In this document: positions 56,586-64,000 of the stretch, piece by piece
Layout of the letters: each line of letters starts with the position of its first letter
Position numbering within the stretch: position 1 is the stretch's first letter
Assembly (NCBI GenBank): GCA_963725185.1
Contig: CAVRXO010000002.1
Location: 852,718 to 916,717, forward strand
DNA length: 64,000 bases
Reading direction: 5' to 3'
From: VAZQ01 sp963725185
GTDB lineage: Bacteria > Pseudomonadota > Alphaproteobacteria > Rhizobiales > Xanthobacteraceae
Position numbers and translations under genes: made by a program
Notes under the pieces: model-generated
Told to the model about the DNA's origin: nothing
What the model saw: only the letters and a program-made list of their open reading frames with translations
Databases searched by the model: none

Positions 56586-57285
56586 GCTGCTTGAGCATCT
56601 CACGAGCGGCGCCGCCATTTTCGGCGGTCGCACCTCCATCGACCAAGCCCCGCCGGCGGGCATCGACGGCGGCTTGCTTCATCTCGAGGCGCGCTTCTCC
56701 TACGAGAAGCGCATGGCTAAGATCGAATGGGTGCTCACCAGGACTCTCGATCTGCTGGGTTCCACCAAGGCCGGGATCATCCGCGATTTTGTCGAGGCTT
56801 GTCCGCCGGCAAGCATCAGCCGGCTGGAAAATGCCCGTCAATTTTACGATTTTCTGTCGGCGCGTTGGCTCAGCGAAGCACCCGAGCCCCCCTACCTGCC
56901 CGACATCGCTGCATACGAGTTGGCCTACGCAGCGGTCCGCGCTGGCGAGAGCGAGGCCCTCGCGGCAGCGGAAGACGGATCGCCGCCGCCCGGCGCGATC
57001 CGCCGTCATCCCGACGTCGTGCTTCTGCGTTGCGACTACGACATACGGCCCATTCTGGAAGGCCTCGCTGGTGAGCCCGACCCGCCGCGACGCGAGACGC
57101 TGATCGCCGTCGCGATGGCACCCGGCACGGACGATCCCCTGGTCTCCGAGCTTTCTTCCGATCTATTCGAGCTTCTCGAAATGCTCGACGTGTTTGCCGA
57201 TCCGGCCATTTTTGAGGACACGCCGGGCCTGGACAAACTGATCGCCGGCCTCGCCGCGCGCGGATTGATCGAGGTGCGCCCGTGA
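56554..57285 (+). CDS. MNIO partner protein (MbnC/TglI/DUF2063-like)
   Basis: 243 residues. It overlaps the MNIO stop by 32 bp and the glycosyltransferase start by 4 bp. YLPDIAAYELAYAAVRAGES and RRHPDVVLLRCDYDIRPILE look like the corresponding parts of MbnC/BufC-type partners, which bind the leader and hold the peptide at the iron site. The C-terminal segment (FELLEMLDVFADPAIFEDTP, IAGLAARGLIEV) has a winged-helix feel. Similarity is weak by eye, so position is the stronger evidence. ATG at 56554 was chosen because earlier starts lie deep inside the MNIO gene. Confidence 0.68.
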   Translation: MPSRLLDRQVKLLEHLTSGAAIFGGRTSIDQAPPAGIDGGLLHLEARFSYEKRMAKIEWVLTRTLDLLGSTKAGIIRDFVEACPPASISRLENARQFYDFLSARWLSEAPEPPYLPDIAAYELAYAAVRAGESEALAAAEDGSPPPGAIRRHPDVVLLRCDYDIRPILEGLAGEPDPPRRETLIAVAMAPGTDDPLVSELSSDLFELLEMLDVFADPAIFEDTPGLDKLIAGLAARGLIEVRP

Positions 57286-59351
57286 GAATTTGCATCATCG
57301 GCAAGTATCCGCCGATCCAGGGCGGCGTCAGCGTGCGCACCTATTGGAACGCGCACGACTTGGCGGCGCGCGGCCATGAAGTTCACGTGGTGACGAATGC
57401 GAAGGAGGCGCGCCCGCCTTTTCGGATGCACATGCGGCGGCAGGATTGGAAGCGTTGCGAGGCGACATACCCGTCCTCCGGCTCGGTCACGGTGCACTGG
57501 ACCGATCCGGTCGACAGCTCGCAACACTACATCCCGATGGCAAGCCCGTTCGTCTCCAAGCTGGCCGCGACGGCCGCCCGCGTGCATTCCGAGCACCCGT
57601 TCGACGTGATCTACTCTCATTACCTCGAGCCTTACGGGGTGGCAGGCCACCTCGCCGCCGAGATTGCGCGCGTGCCGCATGTCGCGCGCATGGCGGGCAG
57701 CGATGCCGGGCGCCTCTGGCGTCATCCGCAATTCGAGGCGCTCTACGACCATGTATTGCGCTCCGCCGCAACAGTGATTGCGACCGGCGTGGTCGCCGGA
57801 CGCGCGATCAAGCGCGGTGTCCGCCCCGAGCGGATCGCGGGCGGAGGCTCGCTCGAGTTGCGTGAGGATTTGTTTTGCCCGGAAGGGCCCGCGCTCGATC
57901 TGGCGGGGCTGCGGCGGGAGGTCGAGTTGGATCCGGATATCCGCGAGATGCTGTGGGGCGGGTTCACCGGCGAGCTTCCTTATTTCGGCATCTACGGCAA
58001 GCTCGGCGAGACCAAGGGATCGTTTGCGCTACTCGCGGCGATGCAGCGCCTCAGGCAGGCCGGACTCGAGGTCGGGCTGGTGGCGATGGCCCATGGCTGG
58101 CCGGCGCTCGAAGGCAAGTTTCGCGCGCGGGCCGAAGAGCTCGGCCTCGCCGATCGCATCCTGCAAATCCCGTTTCTTCCGCACTGGCGGGTGCCCGAGT
58201 TCCTACGCTCCTGCCTCGCCGTATGCTGCTTGGAGCAGGACTTCCCGATCGTATTTCACACGCCCGTCATAGCACGCGAGGTGCTCATGTGCGGCGCCTG
58301 TCTGGTCGGCTCGACCGAGGTGATCCGCAAGCTCCCGGACCACGCGCGGGTACCCGATGGCTACGGCTGCGTCGCCATCGAGGACGTCCAGGACATCGAG
58401 GCGCTGAGCGGGAAGCTTGCTGCGATCGCAAGCGACCCGGAACCGATCGCCGCGGTTACGGTCCGCGGGCGCGCGTTTGCGCGCAAAGCGCAGGCCGAAG
58501 CGCGCGATCCCGACCGCCTCGAGCGCCTGCTCAAGGCGGCAACGCGCAGGCGCGTTTCCGCCAAGCGAGGACGCTCCGCGGCCGACACGACAACCGAAGC
58601 CGAAGATCCTCGCTTTCCGATCACGCAGCTCGCCGCACGGGTGCTAGAGGAAAGGAGTGGAGCTCAAGGCACCGGCGAGACGCACTCTCCCCCGAGCGGG
58701 CCGATTGATCTGCCGCGAGCACGGGAAGTGTTGGCGGCCGCCGAAAGAGGCATCAAGAGCGGTGATTCGAGCCTGCGATCGGTGGCGTCGGCAATCAGGC
58801 TCGAGATCGCGATCGCGGAAGCCGAGGACGTCGACGGAGCGAGGAATCCGACGAAGGAGATCGATCCGCTGTTTCGGCTACGGATGAGGCGTTGGGCCAT
58901 GGCCGACGGCGATCTCGCCAAGCTGACCCCGGTCAGGGATCCGCAAATCCGGATGTTGACGATCGATGTCTCGGAATTGGTGGACGGCCAAACCACGGCG
59001 GCGCGGCGCGGCGGCAGGCCACACGCGCGTCGTGTCATCGCTTTTGCGCAAGAGAATGGCCAGAGACGAGAGCCGCTGTTTGTCAGCGATGCCGCCGCGC
59101 GGATTTTGGAGCTCAGCGACGGAACACGGACTGCATCGGAGATCGCCGCTGAAATTGGCTCGGGCAATCAACGTTCCGATGGCGGAGGACTGCAGCAAAT
59201 CGAGGAGCTGTTCGTGTCCAGCTTGCTGCGACTTCTCGACCGGCGGATCGATCGCACCGAAGCCGTTCGGCCGGCGCTCACCGCATGCGCAGACGGCGCC
59301 GCAATCCCTGTTGGCTTCCCGCAGACCGCCGTGGGAGGGGGAGCGGGCTGA
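57282..59351 (+). CDS. GT-B glycosyltransferase with C-terminal PqqD-like (RRE-type) domain
   Basis: 689 residues. Residues 1 to about 400 are a GT4-like enzyme: IGKYPPIQGGVSVRTYWNAH, LAARGHEVHVVTNA, GKLGETKGSFALLAAM, and the nucleotide-sugar region EQDFPIVFHTPVIAREVLMC. A linker of about 200 residues has DPLFRLRMRRWAMADGDLAK. Residues about 600-665 match PqqD-like winged helices: FVSDAAARILELSDGTRTAS, EIAAEIG, and IEELFVSSLLRLLDRRI. RREs of this type bind RiPP leader peptides, so the enzyme probably glycosylates the precursor at 55350. It starts with GTG overlapping the partner's stop. No signal peptide or membrane segment. Confidence 0.8.
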   Translation: MRICIIGKYPPIQGGVSVRTYWNAHDLAARGHEVHVVTNAKEARPPFRMHMRRQDWKRCEATYPSSGSVTVHWTDPVDSSQHYIPMASPFVSKLAATAARVHSEHPFDVIYSHYLEPYGVAGHLAAEIARVPHVARMAGSDAGRLWRHPQFEALYDHVLRSAATVIATGVVAGRAIKRGVRPERIAGGGSLELREDLFCPEGPALDLAGLRREVELDPDIREMLWGGFTGELPYFGIYGKLGETKGSFALLAAMQRLRQAGLEVGLVAMAHGWPALEGKFRARAEELGLADRILQIPFLPHWRVPEFLRSCLAVCCLEQDFPIVFHTPVIAREVLMCGACLVGSTEVIRKLPDHARVPDGYGCVAIEDVQDIEALSGKLAAIASDPEPIAAVTVRGRAFARKAQAEARDPDRLERLLKAATRRRVSAKRGRSAADTTTEAEDPRFPITQLAARVLEERSGAQGTGETHSPPSGPIDLPRAREVLAAAERGIKSGDSSLRSVASAIRLEIAIAEAEDVDGARNPTKEIDPLFRLRMRRWAMADGDLAKLTPVRDPQIRMLTIDVSELVDGQTTAARRGGRPHARRVIAFAQENGQRREPLFVSDAAARILELSDGTRTASEIAAEIGSGNQRSDGGGLQQIEELFVSSLLRLLDRRIDRTEAVRPALTACADGAAIPVGFPQTAVGGGAG

Positions 59352-59369
59352 GCCAAGCGCGGATTGGCG

Positions 59370-60135
59370 TCATTCGCTCTCTTCTGCACACATCCGCCGA
59401 TATCGTGCTTCCCAATCGCGCGAGCGATCATCGGCCTGCTTGCGCAGGGCCGGTGGGGGCAGGCTGACGTTTTCAGCAGGAATTCCCAGGAAGCCCAGAA
59501 CGCGTCGGACCGTTCCCCCCAGATCCTGAATCACCTCCTCATACGCAAGGTCAAGGGGCAGGATATTGTGGTCCCAAAAGTATTGTCGCCAGCGGGCATC
59601 CTCGGCTTCTCCCAGGCGAACGAACGCGTCGATTTCATCGAAGTCGAAGCCTGGCGCTCCTTCGCCTCCGGTGTCGTCGGCAACCCACCTCGAGTTCGAG
59701 CTGCCACTGATTGGTCTTCTTGACGCGATAATGTGAGATTGCACGGGCAACCGCATTCTTGCGGACAAGCCAGATGTAGCGGAGATCAGGAAAGCGCACC
59801 CGCAAGCGTCCGGGCGCGGACATAGGAACCGTCACCTCGCGTGCTGCGGAACTACGCTCGACCTTGGCGATGAGATTTAAGAAGTGCTCCCAGTGCACTT
59901 TGGCGCCAAAGACGCCATTGGGCGTTGTGGCGGCGGCGATGACCTTGTCGAGGTACTTGTCGTCGTCTTTTGCATTCCCCAAAACTCGCTGAATTCTCAA
60001 ATTGTAATGCGCCACCCGGTTGAAGTACGACCGCGGGCGACCCGCCACTCCAGTGCCGATCAGCGCATCGCCGAGAAGCGTGCTACCGGTCCGCTCGGAG
60101 CAGCAAATCAGATAAGACAGTAGAATGGGTTGCAA
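59370..60135 (-). CDS. Stf0-type sulfotransferase, one frameshift
   Basis: About 254 residues. It starts with SYLICCSERTGSTLLGDALI (PAPS 5'-phosphosulfate loop) and TGVAGRPRSYF, then IWLVRKNAVARAISHYRVKK (3'-phosphate site), as in trehalose 2-sulfotransferase. A shift near 59695, in a GAGTTCGAG context, moves the C-terminal part (WVADDTGG..., FDFDEIDAFVRLGEAEDARW) to another frame. The only start found is TTG at 60135. It ends 18 bp from the glycosyltransferase and is convergent. Sulfation of the glycopeptide is a speculation from position. Confidence 0.75.
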
Positions 60136-60363
60136 TTTCCGGCTCCGCTCTCGCCACGGCTATACTCTGTGAATTTACCAAGCAGTTGCAACAGAGTGGC
60201 TTCTCAATCGAGCGGGCAACATCCGGGAAGCCCCGCCCAAGAATGTGATGAAGCCGAGCTATTCGGGGATCGCACGTAGACGCGCGACATTCCGACATCT
60301 TTCGTTACACCCAAGTTTCCGGTATCTTCTCCATCCATAAAAGCAAACGGGCGCGTTGATCGA

Positions 60364-61353
60364 GTGAGACGCCGCGATTTCATCACGATTTTGGTTGCGT
60401 CGGCAACCGCTTGGCTGCCTCGCTCGACCGCGCGAGCATCGCCAATGCTGGTGATCGGCTTTTTGCATTCCCAGTCTCCTCGGCCGAGCTATGTGGATGT
60501 GTCCAATTTTCGCGAAGGATTGAATGAAGAAGGCTTCGTCGAAGGCCAGAACGTCAAGATCGAATTCCGGTGGGGCAACAACGATCCGGCCACGCTTCCC
60601 GCACTGGCCGCGGACCTAGTTCAGCGCGAGGTCGCAGTAATTGTTACCGCAGGTGGGTTTGTGGCAGGGCGGGCAGCTAAGGCGGCTACCACGACGATTC
60701 CGATCGTCTTCATTACCGGCTTGGACCCCGCCGAGAATGGATTTGTGGCCAGCCTCAATCGACCGGGCGGAAATGCTACGGGCATCGCGAATTACCTGCG
60801 AGAGCTCGTACCCAAGCGCCTCGAGTTGCTGCGAGAATTGGTGGGGCCTGGGACGAAAATCGCCTACTTGATGAATGAAGATCTCAGGAACCTCGGCCCT
60901 GGCGCAAGGAAGCAGTTCGAGGACGAGAAGATCTGGGCACTCCAACATATGGATCTTGTCCTCGATGCCCGGTCGGAGGATCAGATAGCGTCATCATTCG
61001 CCGCGGCGGCCAAGCAGGGAGTCGGCGCATTGCTGGTCGAGTCCGACCCGTTCTTCAGCGACCGGCGCAGCCAGCTGATAGCACTCGCAACACAGTATGC
61101 GCTACCGGCCGGTTACCAACCGCGCGAGTTTGCCGATGCCGGGGGCTTGATGAGTTACGGACCAAGCCGTCCGGCCTCGTTGCGACAGGCCGGTATATAC
61201 GCGGGCCGCATCCTGAAAGGTGCCAAACCGGCTGAGATGCCAATTTGGACGCCGGATAAATTCGAGCTGGTGATCAACCTCAAGACCGCCAAGGCGCTCG
61301 GCCTGACCGTCCCGGTCTCGCTCCTAGTCTCGGCTGACGAGATCATCAGGTGA
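60364..61353 (+). CDS. ABC-type substrate-binding protein (PF04392-like)
   Basis: 329 residues, intact. Tat-like start (MRRRDFITILVASATAWLPR). SYVDVSNFREGLNEEGFVEG, NVKIEFRWGNNDPATLPALA, VAVIVTAGG, FVASLNRPGGNATGI and VSLLVSADEIIR are standard for this very common rhizobial family. Binding target unknown; many copies lack transporter neighbours, as here. GTG start at 60364. Confidence 0.9.
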   Translation: MRRRDFITILVASATAWLPRSTARASPMLVIGFLHSQSPRPSYVDVSNFREGLNEEGFVEGQNVKIEFRWGNNDPATLPALAADLVQREVAVIVTAGGFVAGRAAKAATTTIPIVFITGLDPAENGFVASLNRPGGNATGIANYLRELVPKRLELLRELVGPGTKIAYLMNEDLRNLGPGARKQFEDEKIWALQHMDLVLDARSEDQIASSFAAAAKQGVGALLVESDPFFSDRRSQLIALATQYALPAGYQPREFADAGGLMSYGPSRPASLRQAGIYAGRILKGAKPAEMPIWTPDKFELVINLKTAKALGLTVPVSLLVSADEIIR

Positions 61354-61712
61354 AAAGCCGAGGGGAACGCTTGTAGGGTGTGCAGGCAGGCTTGGGAAGC
61401 ACACCATTTTAAGTTTCGGACAAGTCCATAAGACTTCCCTCGTCGGGTGGAGCATGCTCTTCTCGGTCCCAAGGCTGAGTTTCTGTCCGTCCTCCTGCGC
61501 GCCCCATTGCCGCCCCGGGCAGCCCTCATCTAACATGCGCCGTCCGAACCAGCCGCCGGGGCCGGTCAGGCTGCTGTCATGAAGTCCGTCACGGTGACAA
61601 GGTCCCATTCCTTCCGCCGCCGCCCGTTGGCGTCCGGGCGGCAGTTCCGCCAAACGCGATAGGCAAATGATCCCGGCCTCCGCCCAGTGCAAACCCTCGC
61701 CGAGGCCATCCC
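61354..61712. other. Intergenic region
   Basis: No gene I can support; a few GC-rich inverted repeats but no clear promoter or terminator. Confidence 0.4.
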
Positions 61713-64000
61713 GTGACTGATGGCGCCAACGATCCCATCGTCGCGACAGTGAGCGTGCCGACGCTCCGCCGGAGGCTGTTTCGCAAATATGCGACGCTGT
61801 TCGTCTTCGCAGTGGGAACCGCTTTGCTCGCCAGCGGCGCGATGGGGATTTGGATCTCATACCGGGATCACACCGCGTCGCTAGTCCGCATTCAACGCGA
61901 GCAGGCGGCGGCGGCGGCCGGCAAGATCGGCGAATTCATCCAGGATATTCAGGCTCAGATCGGCTGGACCACGCAACTGCCGTGGTCCGATTACCCATTG
62001 GCCGACCAGCAGATCGATGCGCTGCGCCTGCTGCGCCTGGTGCCGGCGATCACCGAACTCGCGCGAACTCGATCCGTCGGGGCGCGAGCGACTGCGTGTG
62101 TCGCGGCTGACCGCAAGCCTGGTCGGCAGCAATATTGACATGTCGAAGGACCCGAAATTCGTCGAGGCCACGACCCACAAGGCCTATTACGGGCCGGTTT
62201 ATTTTCGGCGTGGGACCGATCCCACTATGAGCGTGGCTGTCGCCGGACCGGGTGTCGATTCTGGGGTCAGCGTCGCCGAAGTCGACCTCCGATTCATCCT
62301 GGACGTGGTGTCTCAGATCAAGGTTGGAGAGCGCGGACAGGCTTATGTCGTCGATGCCGACGGTCGCTTGATCGCTCATCCCGACCTGGATCTGGTGCTG
62401 CGCAATACCGACCTGTCGCACCTCACCCAGGTGCAGGCCGCGCGATCACGTAGGCTGGGCCTGGCGCCGGCTCAAGCGCACTTGGCCAAAAACCCGACCG
62501 GCCAGTGGGTGCTGTCGGCCAATGCCGCCATTGCGCCGCTGGGCTGGCTGGTGTTCGTCGAGCTGCCTTTCAAAGAGGCCTACGCCCCGCTCTACGCATC
62601 GCTGAGCTTGAGCGCGGCCTTGCTGCTTGGGGGCCTGGGCTGCGCGGTGCTGCTGAGCCTTGTGCTGGCAAGAAGGATGGTGCGGCCGATCCAAGCCCTG
62701 CAGACCGGTGCGGCCCGGATCGGCGCGGGTGCGCTGGATCACCGCATCCAGATCGCGACCGGGGACGAGCTGGAGGCGTTGGGAGATCAATTCAACAGCA
62801 TGGCCGCCCGGCTGCAGGATTCCTACGCCACGCTCGAAGGCAAGGTGGTCGAGCGCACGCGGCAGCTCGAGCTTGCCAACCTCGCCAAGACGCGGTTCCT
62901 GGCGGCGGCAAGCCACGACCTGCGCCAGCCGCTGCATGCGCTTGGTCTGCTCGTCGCCCAGCTCGATGCCGACGCCAATCGCGCCGACCGGCGCCGGACC
63001 GTTGCACAGATCGGCACGGCGGTGCGGACGATGAACGATCTCTTCAACGCGCTGCTCGACATTTCCAAGCTCGATGCCGGCGCCATCGATCCCGACCTTG
63101 CCGCGTTTCCAGTCGATCCGCTGCTGCGCAGGATAGAGAACACCTTCTCGGCGATTGCACGCGAAAAGTCGCTGCGCCTGCGCGTCCTGCCCAGCGATGC
63201 CTGGGTACGCACCGATCGCGTCCTGCTCGAGCGGATCCTCCTCAATCTGGTTTCCAACGCGGTGCGCTATACGGTGCACGGCGGCATCGTGGTCGGTTGC
63301 CGCCGCCGTGGCGACGCGCTGCGGATCGATGTCTGGGACAGCGGGATCGGCATCGCGGAAGATCAGCAGCAAAACGTCTTCCGTGAGTTCTATCAGGTCG
63401 ACAGCGCCCGGCCAGGTGCGGCCGGCCTCGGCCTCGGCCTCGCCATTGTGGATCGCCTGTGCCGCCTTCTCGACCACCCGCTCAAGCTCGCCTCGGTCCG
63501 AGGCAAGGGGTCTCGCTTCTCCATCACTGTGCCGCAGGCGTCCGCGCCGGTCGAGCCGGCCGAGATCCCGCACCCGCTGCGGGCCGTGATCGAGCCCTTT
63601 GCCGGCAAGCTCGTCGTGGTCATCGACGATGACCGCCTGGTGCTGGACGCCATGAACGGGTTGCTGCGGGGCTGGGGCTGTCGCGTCGTCGTCTCGACTT
63701 CATCGCAGGATGCGTTGGCCGATCTGTCCGAGCCGCACCGGGAGCCGGATCTCGTGATCTCCGACTTTCATTTCGCTCATGGCGAGACCGGCATCGCTGT
63801 GATCGAGCGCTTGCGTCACGCCTTCAAGGCGACGATTCCGGCCCTTCTCGTCACCGGCGATATCTCGGTCGAGCGCAAGCAGGAGGCCGAAGCCGGCGGA
63901 TATGAGGTGCTGCAGAAGCCGGTCCCGCCGATGATCCTGCGCGCCACGTTGCACGCGATATTGAAGCAAAGCGGCTCGACCGGCCCGCTCGCGGGCGGCA
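61713..64000 (+). CDS. Hybrid sensor histidine kinase, one frameshift, runs off the window
   Basis: At least 760 residues. A membrane helix (LFVFAVGTALLASGAMGIWI) is followed by a Cache-like periplasmic sensor. An extra base near 62065 changes frame, after which the rest is open to the window end. A second helix near 62600, then HAMP (RPIQALQTGAARIGAGALDH), HisKA with the phospho-His in AAASHDLRQPLHALGL, HATPase (LLNLVSNAVRYT, DVWDSGIGIAEDQQQNVF, GLGLGLAIVDRL) and a receiver domain with VIDDD, ISDFHF, LVTGD and QKPV. The acceptor Asp is in ISDFHF. GTG start at 61713. The signal sensed is not known. Confidence 0.88.

Noticed and set aside
1..64000. Cyanuric acid hydrolase (AtzD/TrzD) or an integrase
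   Set aside because: Looked for because of the atz genes and the tRNA-end repeat; no frame in the window has their motifs.

Overview
The window is high-GC DNA from an alphaproteobacterium, most likely of the Bradyrhizobium/Rhodopseudomonas type (Hyphomicrobiales). This is inferred from gene content, several families of palindromic intergenic repeats, exact sigma-54 promoters and the BiuH type. No rRNA is present; there is one tRNA-Met (CAT). Many conserved genes are interrupted by single-base indels without other decay. They are densest at 8.3-13.6 kb and look like sequence errors rather than pseudogenes. I therefore give whole-gene spans and note each shift.

Layout. (1) 0-17.8 kb is a nitrogen-scavenging locus. 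It holds cyanase (partial), a GntR/FCD regulator, biuret hydrolase, a UrtA-like binding protein, a second isochorismatase-fold hydrolase, an outer-membrane barrel, an NCS2-type permease, a peptide/opine-type ABC transporter, and AtzG-AtzE-AtzH plus convergent AtzF. Four sites match the sigma-54 -24/-12 pattern and a GTATAC-centred palindrome looks like the GntR operator. The locus can feed allophanate to AtzF by two routes, BiuH and AtzEG/AtzH; no cyanuric acid hydrolase is in view. (2) 17.8-20 kb is repeat-rich, with a small exported protein and a CsbD-like protein. (3) 20-34.8 kb is one tight sugar-phosphate operon: transketolase, a bifunctional transaldolase/phosphoglucose isomerase, NAD-type 6-phosphogluconate dehydrogenase, G6P dehydrogenase, two tandem HAD phosphatases, Rpe, Pgl, gluconokinase, a glycogen-debranching-type glycosidase and an MFS transporter. 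(4) 35-50.7 kb is an accessory region: a hydrolase with a truncated copy, tRNA-3'-end-like repeats, a lower-GC lipoprotein/Cys-rich pair, two TPR proteins, an ECF sigma factor fused to an ATP-synthase-beta-like body, a cytochrome c/streptogramin-lyase-like protein, and an isochorismatase/Bug/LysR set. It ends at tRNA-Met. (5) 51-55 kb has small hypothetical genes, an XRE regulator, a Rieske oxygenase and a zinc peptidase.

(6) 55.3-59.4 kb is the most exciting part: a compact RiPP locus. A 61-residue precursor ends in a CxCxCxC core. It is followed by a DUF692/MNIO oxidase, an MNIO partner protein and a GT-B glycosyltransferase that carries a C-terminal PqqD-like (RRE-type) domain. The last three reading frames overlap, so they are probably translationally coupled. 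A HELVH zinc peptidase lies just upstream and a Stf0-type sulfotransferase ends convergently 18 bp downstream. My inference is a Cys-modified peptide that is also glycosylated and perhaps sulfated. (7) 60-64 kb holds an ABC-type binding protein and a hybrid histidine kinase that runs off the end.
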